From: Vicinamibacteria bacterium
GTDB lineage: Bacteria; Acidobacteriota; Vicinamibacteria; Fen-336; JAGNNV01
Direction: 5' to 3'
NCBI GenBank assembly: GCA_019694155.1
Contig: JAIBCN010000124.1
Coordinates: 1 to 35,483 of the forward strand
Length of the DNA stretch: 35,483 nt
The position numbers were made by a program, and so were the translations under genes. The notes below the pieces were generated by a model. The model worked only from the letters and a program-made list of their open reading frames with translations. It made no database searches and had not been told where the DNA came from. Numbering within the stretch: position 1 is the first letter of the stretch; every line of letters begins with the position of its first letter. Shown here piece by piece: positions 6,126 through 15,600 of the stretch.

Positions 6126-9100
6126 CTACGCCAGGTCCACGCTCAGATCCCGCGCGGTGTAGATCTTCAGCCCATCGACGAAGAGCGATCCCGCGCCGAG
6201 ATACCGCCGGCCCGCGGGCGTCTCCTGAACCGCCGTGATCTCCACGATCACGCTCACCACCTTGCTCTCCGGGAGCACCTGCCCACGGTAGCGCCAGACC
6301 GTATGCGCGTTCGGCGCCACCGATTCGGCCTTCGTCCAGCGCGCGCCCGCGCGCTTCTCGCGATCGAGGGCCATGACGGTCAACAGTTCGACCAGCATGT
6401 GAATGCCGAGAGAACCCGGCTGCACGGGATCCTGGAAGAAGTGGGCCTTGAAGAACCACGCGGAAGGATCGACATCGTGCTCGGCCACCGCGGAGCCGAG
6501 TTGGGCCTTGCCGCCTTCGGGCCAGAGCGCCTTCACGCGGGTCAGCAGCGCGAGCATCCCGCCCGGCAGCGCGGTCTCGGACGCGCGCAGACTGACGAGA
6601 TCGAACGCCTCGGCCTTCGCGGCGTTCTCGAACATCAGGGTGTCCGCGGGCTCCGTGGGGAGCCCCACCTGACGCGCGAGGGCGGCGGCGGGGAAGAAGC
6701 CGAAGCTCGTGGTGAGCTTCAGGACATCGCCCAGGTCGTCGCGGCAGGAGACGGCGAAGGAGACGAGACTGATGCCGCCCGATGTCGAGACGTCGGTGAG
6801 CGTCACGCTCGTGATCAGACGGTTCGGACCCGGGCGCAAATTGCGGAAGACCGTGGCCTCGCCGTCCAGGTTTCGGAAGTAGAGGCCTTCGGGGGTCTTC
6901 AGGGGCAGGCCGGTCGCGAGGGCCAGCCAGCCGCAAGGTTGAAGGGCGGCCTCGAGCAGCACGGCCCAGGGCATGACACCGCGGCCGTCGTCGAAGTACC
7001 AGTCGCTCGCCGGGACGTCGTATTCCGCGACCACAGATGCGCCCTTCTTCGCGTCGCCGGAGGAAGCGTTGAGCGAATGCACGCGCGAGAAGAACTTGTA
7101 GGGCGGGGAAGGCAGGCGGGAGAGGCGCCGCGCGCCATCGAACGGGACGTACGATGGACCGAAGGCGTCGCTCGGCTTGCCGATCGCGGTGGCGAGGATC
7201 GCCACATCGTCGAACGCCTTGCCGGGGTGCTTCGCGACGAGCGCCCGCATCTCCGCCTCGATGGGCAGATCGCGCGAGAGAGGAATATCGGGGGTGAGCC
7301 GCACGCCGAGGCGCTGCGCGTGGAACGCCTTCACGCCGTCGACCGTGCAGAGAAGGTCGGCGATGAGCGTCGGCTCGGGGCCATCGTGCAGTTCGGCCAC
7401 GAAGATCTCGTAGACGAGCTTGCGGGACGAGGGCAGGGCCTGTCCGCGACAGCGCAGCTTGTAGGTCATCTCCGGCACCGGCTCGAAGCGCCAGGCGTCC
7501 TTGTCGAGGGTGAAGCCGCAGGCGGTCAGGTAGAAGGCCATGGCCTGCAGGCACCCTTCGAACATCAGCGTCCCGGGCATGCAGGGGTCGTTCTTGAAGT
7601 GGCCCTTGAAGAACCAGTCGTCCTCGTGGAGGTCGAGCACCGCGCGCATGTAGCCGCGTCCCCACGGTCCGCCGGTGGGGTCCATGACTTCGACTTCGTC
7701 GATGAGGAGCATGTCGCCCGATGCGATCCGCGCGGTCATGGTGTGAGTCAGGGCGCGCAGATGAGTGTGGCCGAAGGCGTCGCGGATCCGGCCTTCGGAG
7801 AACGCGGTGACGTCCTCACGCGAATACGAGCTGTGCGGCGATGTCCTCGGCCGGTCGAGGCGCAGGGCCGCGAAGGCTTCGGGCTTTTCGTCGGTGGGGT
7901 TCCAGAGGATGCCGCCCGTGTTCTTCAGTTCCTCGTAGGTGAAGAAGCCGGCCTGGCCGTTGCGTACAGAGAGTTGCGGGCGCGAGGGACCCGAGGGGCC
8001 GGAAGTCCAGGAGTCGTAGTGGAAGAAGAAGAGCCGCACCGCGCCCTGGTTCGCGTGGCCGTCGACGTGGATGTCGTAGCGGACGGTCTCGCCCTTGAGA
8101 GGGAGAGAGCCGTGGTAAGTAAGGTCGCAGCCGAGCAGGCGGTAGACCCGCTCGCCGCGGTTCTCGAAGTCGACCCCGAGCCACGAGATCACCATCAGGT
8201 CGGCCTGGCCGGACTCGATGAGGATGCCCCCGGGCATCCGGTTGTCGTGGAGGTAAAAGCTCTGCGAGCCCACGTCGGTCTCGGTGATGATCGAGCCCTT
8301 GCCCATCGAGCGCGGTTCTCCCTTGATGGAGATCACGCGATCGGCGAGCAGGAGGGGGGGCTCGGGCATGCGGACCTGGAGGGCGTATTGGTCCTGGCCG
8401 GCGAAGGCGGGGCCGAAGATCTTCGAGATCTGGCCGGAGGCGTGGATTTCGAGGTCGGCGCGGGAGAAGAGGGGAGGGTCGGGTATGGGGGCCGGCGTGG
8501 CGTGTGCCGTTGCCGTCTGTGGGGGTAGGGACTCCGGTAGGGGTTGCTTCGTGGCCCAAGGCCAGGCGTCGCGCTGGCCAGGGCCAGCGCTCGCGCTCGC
8601 GGTACCGGGACGAATGGCTCCTCGCAATGACGCTAGGTCCAAGGGGCTGGGTAGGGTGGTGCCGGGCTTGTGGGTTGGGGCCGGCGCGCCCGCTCCGGGA
8701 AGCGTTCCGGCGCGCATCGAGAGGAAGCGTTGGTGGACCTGGGCCTGGAGGGCTACGTACTCCTGATGGGCGGCGAGGATGCGTTGGAACTCGCCGTATG
8801 CGGGGTGCGAAATGGAGGCGGCGGGGGCGAGGTTCGGAGTCAAGGCTGCTGGGGTGAGGCCTGCATCGGTGGGTGCCGCTTTGCCGTTGCCTCCCGACGA
8901 GGGGAGGGTCGAGGGCGGGGGCATCACCGCGGGGCCAGGCGCGGGTCGCGGCGTTGGCTTCGGGGCGGTGGCTCGCGAGGGCGCGGCCGGCAGCGCGATT
9001 CCCGACACGCTGGGCAGCACGGGCGGACGCGCCATCAGGATCGTTCCCTCGGGAACGATGGTGTCAGCCGCCGCATCGCGCGGCTCGAGGATCTGGATGG

Positions 9101-12100
9101 CCGGACGATGAGCGGGCAACACCAGGGGCCTGCGTGGTGTCCACGTGGGCGTCGTCTTCGGCATCGAGTCGATCAGGCGCTGGAGGTCCACATCGACGCC
9201 GGCTGCGAAGAGGCGGATCGCGGTGTCGACCGCGGTGGGAAGAGAGGTCTGCGGGTCGACGTCCAAAGGAACCGCGAAGTGCGGGCGCCCGTGGAGAATC
9301 GTGGAGATCCACCGCGTGCAGCCCTGCCGCGGCCCGTGCTCGACGAAGACGCGCACGCCGTCCTCGTACGCCTTGTTGATGAGGGCGGGGAAGTCGACGG
9401 TGATGAGGGCCTGGGTGAGGAGATTCTGGGCGGCGCTCTCCATCGTGGGGATGTACGAATCGATGGTCGCGTGGGTGTAGAAGCGCACGCCCTCGGGCGG
9501 TGTGGTGGGCTGCGAGTGAACGCGCAGCCAGGCCTCGCGCGCGGGCTCGAGTTCGGGCGCGTGGATCACGAGGTCGTAGCCGAGCTTGCGGCAGCGTTCC
9601 TTGCCGATCCTCTCGACGATGCGAAGACACGCGGCGGGAGAGCCGCCGATGCACGCGTCGTCGGGAGTGTAGAGAAGGGTGAGGTGCGCGCGCGGCTCGT
9701 CCTTGAGCACCTCGCGGATCTTCTCCACCGGCGCGAGCACGCGCCAGTTGTCCCAGGCCGCGTCCTGTCCCCACGCGGTCAGGACGTCGAAGCGGCCGGC
9801 GAGGACGTGGCTGTACATCCGGTCCTTGTGGAGCGCTTCACGCAGGGCGTCGATGCTCTTCCAGGCGCCCATGGCGTAAAGGGCGTTCGTCTCGCCCGAC
9901 GACACCCCGATCGCGGCTTCGGGTTTGAGGCCGAGGATCTCGCGGGTGAAGATGGCGTGGGCCTGCGACATGAAGGCGGCGCCCCACAGCTTCTCTTCCG
10001 CGGAAGGATGGCCATCGCCCTCTTCCCAGATCCAGCCCGCGTCGCCGCGGACGCCGGTCCAGTTCTTCGCGACGCGGTCCGCGAGTTGAGGCAGGGCGAG
10101 GAGGAGGCTCGAACCCATGCCGCGCGACGCGCCGGCGGGGCCGGTGAAGACGAACGCCATCTCGCCTTCGACTTTCGCTTCGCCGAAGTGCGCGCCCGAG
10201 GGCATGGGCTGGCCGCGATGCAGGGCGTCCTTCACGCGCGACGCGAGTTCCTCGCGCTGGCTCGCCTCGCACGAGAAGCCGACGCGGATTGCGCCGTCCT
10301 TCGACATCTCGCGCTTCTCGATGGCGCGGATGAGGCCGTCGCGGGTCTCCGCGGCATAGAACTCGATGGCCGCGCGGCGCAGGGCGAGGTCCGAGAAGCG
10401 GGGCTCGGGCCCGGCCTGGGCGCGGTAGGCCGAGGCGGGACCGAAGAGACTCCGCGTGTTCGCGAAGGCTTCGCGCGAACCGTCGGGGTGGGGCAGTTGC
10501 GGCGCGGCGGAGGCGTGGGAGATGTCGGCGCGCGCGGCGGCGGTGACGAGCGCCCGGGCCACATCGAGAAGTCCGGAAGCGGCGTGAGCGCTCGGGCCGA
10601 GATGAGGCGGGCCCGGCATCACGGTGGAGGGGTCCAGAACACCTAGCACGGCGTCGCCCTCGGCGAGAGCATCGTCGAGGCGCTTCAGGACCAGAACCAC
10701 CGCGGCGTCCGCAGTGGGAGGATCGGTGGTGTTCTCGAGACTCTGCAGGGCGGCCGCATGGACGGGCTCGCTCGACAGGTCGACGGCGCCCACGATGGCG
10801 GCGTCGAGCTCGTGGTTGCGAAGGGAGCGCAGGGCGAGGTCGAGAGCGCGATAGCCAGAAAGCTCCTCGGCCGAAACCGAGAAGCCGGGCCCGCGCGCGT
10901 CCCACTGGCTGGAGAGCCGGTTGGCCACGATGTTGGGCATGGTGCCGAGGACGCCCGAAGATTCGAGAGCCTCGATGGGCTCGGTGGTGATGGGCTCTTC
11001 GAGGAAGAGAGTGCGCCAGCGCAGGCCGTAGCGTGCCACTTCGGGGTCGCAGCCCATGCCGACGAGGACGCCCGTCCGCTCGAGCTTCACCGTGCATGAG
11101 GCCATGGCCTCCTGGGTGGCGGCGAGGAGAAGGGTCTGCTGCGAGAGGGTCGCCTCGAGGTCCTTCGGCGGGAACTTGAGTCCGGCGGCGTCGAGTTCGA
11201 CTTTCGATGCGGCGGTGCCAAGGGCCTGCTTGCGGAGGGTGCGGGCCGCGAAGTCGCGCGTGTTTCCGCATTCGCCGGCGCGCACGCCCATGCCGATGAC
11301 CGCGATTCGCGCGGGCTCGGGCGGAGGCGGGGCGGGCGGGCGCTGCGGGAGGAGCGTGGTTCTCGATTCGCTCCGCCACTCCTCGACGATGAGATGCGCG
11401 TTGTTGCCGCCGAAGCCGAAGGCGGAGAGCGCGGCGCGGCGCGGGGTCACGCTGTCCCAGGCCTCGGGGGCCTGGAGCAGACGGAGGCTCGAGTCCTTGA
11501 GCTCGTCGGTGGGCGCGTCGACGTGGGCCGAGGGCGGCTTCACGCCGCGGTCGAAGGCGGTGAGTGTCTTCGCGAGGGCGGCCATGCCCGCGCTCGTGAT
11601 CAGGTGGCCGAGGTTTCCCTTGACCGAGCCCGCGGCGACCACGTGCTTGCCGAAGACACGCGACGTGCTCCGGATCTCGACCCCGTCGCCCACCCGCGTT
11701 CCGGTGGCGTGGCATTCGAGGAGCGAGATGTCGCCGGGTTCGAGGCCGGCCGCGGCATACGCGGCTTCCATCGCGCGGACCTGTCCCTCTTCGGAGGGGG
11801 CGAGGAGCCCGTGGCCGCGGCCATCGTTTGAAAGGCCGATGCCGCGAATCACGCCAAGGATCCGGTCGGAGTCCCGGACCGCATCATCGAGGCGCTTGAG
11901 CGCGACGCAGCCCGCGCCTTCGGCGGGCACGAGCCCGTCGGCGTCCTTGTGGAAGGGGCGGCTGCGGCCCGAAGGCGACAACGCCTTGAGGGCGGTGAAG
12001 CCCATGTGGATGAAGAGGTCGTCGGCGCGCGAGACCGCGGCCGCGAGCATCAGGTCCGCGCGGCCATCCGCGAGGGCGTCGCAGGCGAGCTTGATCGCGT

Positions 12101-12671
12101 AGAGGGAGCTTGCGCAGGCGGCGTCGAGGGCGAACGCGGAGTCCGCGAGGCCGAGGTTCAGGGCGCGGGCGGCGAGGAAGGCGGGAAGGCCCGAGGAGAA
12201 GCGATTCCGGGCGTCAATCCGGTCCGCGGCCCCGGCCCCGCTCCAGACCTGTTCGGCGAAATGCGAGAGGCCGGAGGAGGGGAAGGAGAGGTTCGCGAGC
12301 ACGAGGCCGGTGCGCGCGCGCTGCCGGTCCGCGTCCTTGACGCCTTGAAGCGCCTCGCGCGTGGTGTGGAAGACGAGCTTGAAGAGAGGGTCGAGGCCGT
12401 GGATCTGCGCGGCCGCGAAGGCGAAGCCGCTCGGGTCGAAGCGATCGTCGAAGCCGCGGACGTACCCGCCGCGCAGCGAGGTCACGCGGTCCGCGGTGGG
12501 ACCGCCGGGCGAGGCGAGGAACTGCTCGGGATCGACGCGCCACCGGCGATCGGGGACGGTGCTCAGCAGATCCTGCGAGGCGAGGACGCGGTTGAACAGC
12601 TCCTCCGCGCTGAACGCCCCCGGGAGGGCGTACGACTGCGCGACGATGGCGATCGGTTCGAATTGTTTCAA
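6126..12671 (-). CDS. pfaC: PUFA-synthase-type multienzyme: KS-CLF-AT-(hot-dog DH)x4
   Basis: A 2181-residue PfaC-like megasynthase with a PfaB-like AT built in. An active ketosynthase (residues ~1-440) has Cys186 in DAACASSL, His321 in ECHATGT and His356 in GNLGH. A degenerate ketosynthase or chain-length-factor domain (~455-720) has Glu603 at the catalytic cysteine position (VSAEELSG). The acyltransferase (~830-1130) has Ser924 in GVSSGE. A long Pro/Ala linker (~1180-1395) follows, then four FabA-like hot-dog units: unit 1 with MPGGILIESGQAD (His1475), unit 2 with GHFKNDPCMPG (His1691), unit 3 lacking a histidine (GVMPWAVLLEAALQPCG) and unit 4 with AHFFQDPVQPG (His2077). No terminal AGPAT or thioesterase is seen. 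The TTG at 12669-12671, 11 bases after the pfaA stop, is the only start that suits the KS N-terminus; the in-frame extension upstream is a shadow of pfaA. It acts with PfaA and PfaD to build a polyunsaturated or related acyl chain. Confidence 0.9.
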   Translation of the reverse strand: MKQFEPIAIVAQSYALPGAFSAEELFNRVLASQDLLSTVPDRRWRVDPEQFLASPGGPTADRVTSLRGGYVRGFDDRFDPSGFAFAAAQIHGLDPLFKLVFHTTREALQGVKDADRQRARTGLVLANLSFPSSGLSHFAEQVWSGAGAADRIDARNRFSSGLPAFLAARALNLGLADSAFALDAACASSLYAIKLACDALADGRADLMLAAAVSRADDLFIHMGFTALKALSPSGRSRPFHKDADGLVPAEGAGCVALKRLDDAVRDSDRILGVIRGIGLSNDGRGHGLLAPSEEGQVRAMEAAYAAAGLEPGDISLLECHATGTRVGDGVEIRSTSRVFGKHVVAAGSVKGNLGHLITSAGMAALAKTLTAFDRGVKPPSAHVDAPTDELKDSSLRLLQAPEAWDSVTPRRAALSAFGFGGNNAHLIVEEWRSESRTTLLPQRPPAPPPPEPARIAVIGMGVRAGECGNTRDFAARTLRKQALGTAASKVELDAAGLKFPPKDLEATLSQQTLLLAATQEAMASCTVKLERTGVLVGMGCDPEVARYGLRWRTLFLEEPITTEPIEALESSGVLGTMPNIVANRLSSQWDARGPGFSVSAEELSGYRALDLALRSLRNHELDAAIVGAVDLSSEPVHAAALQSLENTTDPPTADAAVVLVLKRLDDALAEGDAVLGVLDPSTVMPGPPHLGPSAHAASGLLDVARALVTAAARADISHASAAPQLPHPDGSREAFANTRSLFGPASAYRAQAGPEPRFSDLALRRAAIEFYAAETRDGLIRAIEKREMSKDGAIRVGFSCEASQREELASRVKDALHRGQPMPSGAHFGEAKVEGEMAFVFTGPAGASRGMGSSLLLALPQLADRVAKNWTGVRGDAGWIWEEGDGHPSAEEKLWGAAFMSQAHAIFTREILGLKPEAAIGVSSGETNALYAMGAWKSIDALREALHKDRMYSHVLAGRFDVLTAWGQDAAWDNWRVLAPVEKIREVLKDEPRAHLTLLYTPDDACIGGSPAACLRIVERIGKERCRKLGYDLVIHAPELEPAREAWLRVHSQPTTPPEGVRFYTHATIDSYIPTMESAAQNLLTQALITVDFPALINKAYEDGVRVFVEHGPRQGCTRWISTILHGRPHFAVPLDVDPQTSLPTAVDTAIRLFAAGVDVDLQRLIDSMPKTTPTWTPRRPLVLPAHRPAIQILEPRDAAADTIVPEGTILMARPPVLPSVSGIALPAAPSRATAPKPTPRPAPGPAVMPPPSTLPSSGGNGKAAPTDAGLTPAALTPNLAPAASISHPAYGEFQRILAAHQEYVALQAQVHQRFLSMRAGTLPGAGAPAPTHKPGTTLPSPLDLASLRGAIRPGTASASAGPGQRDAWPWATKQPLPESLPPQTATAHATPAPIPDPPLFSRADLEIHASGQISKIFGPAFAGQDQYALQVRMPEPPLLLADRVISIKGEPRSMGKGSIITETDVGSQSFYLHDNRMPGGILIESGQADLMVISWLGVDFENRGERVYRLLGCDLTYHGSLPLKGETVRYDIHVDGHANQGAVRLFFFHYDSWTSGPSGPSRPQLSVRNGQAGFFTYEELKNTGGILWNPTDEKPEAFAALRLDRPRTSPHSSYSREDVTAFSEGRIRDAFGHTHLRALTHTMTARIASGDMLLIDEVEVMDPTGGPWGRGYMRAVLDLHEDDWFFKGHFKNDPCMPGTLMFEGCLQAMAFYLTACGFTLDKDAWRFEPVPEMTYKLRCRGQALPSSRKLVYEIFVAELHDGPEPTLIADLLCTVDGVKAFHAQRLGVRLTPDIPLSRDLPIEAEMRALVAKHPGKAFDDVAILATAIGKPSDAFGPSYVPFDGARRLSRLPSPPYKFFSRVHSLNASSGDAKKGASVVAEYDVPASDWYFDDGRGVMPWAVLLEAALQPCGWLALATGLPLKTPEGLYFRNLDGEATVFRNLRPGPNRLITSVTLTDVSTSGGISLVSFAVSCRDDLGDVLKLTTSFGFFPAAALARQVGLPTEPADTLMFENAAKAEAFDLVSLRASETALPGGMLALLTRVKALWPEGGKAQLGSAVAEHDVDPSAWFFKAHFFQDPVQPGSLGIHMLVELLTVMALDREKRAGARWTKAESVAPNAHTVWRYRGQVLPESKVVSVIVEITAVQETPAGRRYLGAGSLFVDGLKIYTARDLSVDLA
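8541..8634. repeat. Dispersed palindromic repeat, copy inside the synthase gene
   Basis: This second copy of the element at 5928-6026 is inverted relative to it and lies within the synthase gene at about residues 1347-1378. Read on the gene strand it stays in frame and encodes a Ser/Ala/Gly-rich linker stretch with LASLRGAIRPGTAS and QRDAWPWATKQP. Both ends (GGGGTTGCTTCGTGGCCC and TGGCTCCTCGCAATGACGC) and the central hairpin are retained. Only about 15 bases in the middle have diverged from the other copy. Confidence 0.85.
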
Positions 12672-12682
12672 AGGCGTTCCCG

Positions 12683-15600
12683 TTACGCCTTTTTCGCCGT
12701 GTCCACCATGTGCATTTCGATTCCGCGCAGCTCGCACAGGAGCCGGCCGTCCTCGGTCCGCACGATGGCGTCCGAGACGGTCTTCAGGTCCGACACCGAA
12801 CGCGACCGGATCGAGCAATGCAGCGGGCCGCTCGTGGGCTCGTCGATGTGGATGGTCAGCGACTCGACGCCCGTGGGCAGCGAGGTCTTGCCAATCGCGC
12901 GCATGCCCATGAGAATCGCCATCTGGAGTCCAGCGTCCACCGCCGCGGGGTCGGTGGCGTAGGGGCCGCCGATCCAGCCGATGTCGCGGGTGGAGGCGAC
13001 GAGCGCCGATCCGCCCTGGGGGCCCACCGAGCGCACGCCCTTCAATACCTGGAAGTCGGGGCCGTGGAAGAGCACGGGGCCGTAGACCTCTTCGGTCGCC
13101 CAGGGCGTGCCCGTCTTCGGCGCCTCGAATTCCTGCGGCGAAGCGTGAGGCAGCGAGCGATCGGCCATGGCGGCCATCGCGCGATAGTGCACGGGGCCGC
13201 CGGGAGACCGGAGTTCGCAGGCGAGCCGCGCGCCGGAGCCGTTCGAGACCTGCTCGCACGAGATCTCGAGCCGCGTGCCCTTGCCCTCGAAATTCTCGAT
13301 ACGGATGCCCTTCAGTACCTTGAGGTCTTTGATGGCGGAGAGACGCAGGTCGGGTCTGGTGCTGCGCGCGATCCGCGCGAAGGCTTCGAGGGCGAGGGCC
13401 ACAGGGAAGACGGGGACGCCCTTCACCGCGTGCGACGCCAGGTGAGGTGCGGTGGCGGACGAGATCACGAGGTCGCCCACGAGCTTCCGGCCGCCGCCGT
13501 GGCCGAGGAGAACGGAGGCGTCGGGACGTCCGCCCACCACGACCGAGACCGGAGCCTGCGGATGGGTGATCGCGTCGACGAACATCCGCGCGCCGTCCGC
13601 GACGGGGATCAACGCGACCCCGCGTTCGAGGAAGACCGCGCGCAGGGAGGGCGTCACCATGCCTCCGTCCCACGGGCCCCAGTGAAGGACGCGCACGATG
13701 GCATTCCTGCGCTGTCTCGACTCGAACTGCGCCACCGATTCGAGGGTCTCGTTCGCCATGGCGTAGTCGGCCTGCCCGGGGTTACCCACCCGGCCCGCGA
13801 CGGAGCCGAAGAAGCACAGAAGCCTGAGATCGTCGGGGCGGGTCGCTTCGAGCAGGTTGTGCAGTCCTGCGACCTTCGTGTCGAACACGGAGTTGAATTG
13901 GGCGTCCGTCTTCTCCGCGATCTTCTTGTCGGCGAGAACTCCCGCGGCCTGGATCACGCCGTCGATCCGCTTGAAGTGCGCGCGCACCATGCTGACCGCC
14001 ATGGACACGTCGCCCTTGTCCTTGAGGTCGCAGGGGAAGTAGAGCACCTCGGAACCCGCGGCCCTGAGGGCTTCGAGGGTCGCGCGGGTCTCTCTCGCGG
14101 CATTCACATGCTGGGCGGCACTCCTCGCCTCGCCGGGTGTCGGGGTGTGGCCGAGCGCTTTTTCGGCCGCGATGAAAGCGGACTGGAGTTCGCCCTCGGT
14201 CTTCTTCCCTTCGGCCCAGGCGGGAGCGAAGTCGGAATCGGTGCGGCCGAGAATCGCGAACTTGTACTTGCCCGCTTTCGCCAGTTCCTCGAGGCAGCTC
14301 GCGGTGACACCGCGGGCGCCGCCGGAGACAAGAAGGACGGAGCCGTCCTCGAGCCTCGGCTTCACGCCTTCCGCGTCGGTGATCGCGGGCGCGTCCTCGA
14401 AGAAAGGCGCGGTGCGGTTGCCGGAGGAGTCGATAGCGATGTCGAGATCCGCGCCGCCCTCCAGGATTTCCGCGGCGACGGTCTGGGCCAGGCGATCCGC
14501 GTCGACGCGGCCCTTGGCGATGGCGATGAAGCGGCTGGTGATCTCGGGCGCCTCCAGGGCGAGGGTGCGGACGAGGCCCGGGATGCCGCCCGTCCACTCC
14601 GCGTTGGTCGAGCCGAAGAACGGGTCGGCCACCGCGATGAAGAAGCGAGGAGTCTCCGGTGACTGCGCGACCGCGCGCGCGGTCGCGAAGATCTTCTTCT
14701 GCGTCTCGATAGCTTCTTCGACGCTGCGTTCATCGGCGAGGCCGGAGAGGTCGATCACGCGAGCCGCGGATTTCGGATCGAAGGCATCGACCACCACCGC
14801 CTCGACGCCGCGGGAGAGGAGCAGGGAGGCGAGGGGATCCGCGAGGCCGCTGGCGCCGCGCACGATGGTTACGGCGCCGGAGAACAGGCCACGCGGCGAG
14901 AAACCGGGGCGCGGTGCTCCGCGCCGCACCGCGACGAAGCGGCCGAGTTTCGTAGGTGCGGACACGGACTTCTGAGCGGGCGACGGGGCCTCAGTCACTA
15001 CCGCAGTCGGCGCGGGCGCCGGGGCGACAGGGGTCTCCGCGGCGCCACCGAGACGCTCGAGGATCTGGCCGAGGGTTCGGATCGCGCCGAGTTCGGCGGC
15101 GGGAATGGTGGGGAGAGTCGGGACCTGTTCCTGGACCGCGGAGAGGATCTCGACCCGCTTGATGGAGTCGATGCCGAGGTCGGACTCGATCTCCATGTCG
15201 AGACCGATCATGTCCTTCGGGTAGCCCGTCTTGTCGGCGACGACGCCGAGCAGGACCTCACGGATGGAGGCGCTGCCTGCGGCAGGCGCGGCCGCAGCGG
15301 CAACGATGGCCGGTGCAGCGTTGACCGACGACGTCGCCGCGGAGACATCCGTAACCGCGCCGAAGCGGTCGAGGATGTTGCGGAGCGTGCGCATGGCGCC
15401 GAGTTCGGCCGCGGGAATGGACGGGAGGGACGGCACGCGCTCCTGGACCGCGGAGAGGATCTCGACCCGCTTGATGGAGTCGATGCCGAGATCGGATTCG
15501 ATCTCCATGTCGAGGCCGATCATGTCCTTCGGGTAGCCGGTCTTGTCGGCCACGACCGCGAGCAGCGCGCTCGTGATCGACTCGCCGCCGGGGGCGCTGG

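Noticed and set aside
6303..11715. Very long open frames antisense to, or in another frame of, the giant synthase genes (for example 6303-8528 plus, 8670-10646 plus, 9838-11715 minus)
   Set aside because: They are rich in Arg, Gly, Ala and His and lack domain motifs, as expected for shadows of GC-rich codons. The overlapping frames hold complete enzymes with catalytic motifs.
12672..13673. N-terminal extension of the second synthase frame into pfaA
   Set aside because: The extension is an Arg-rich shadow of pfaA. KS similarity begins immediately after the TTG at 12671.
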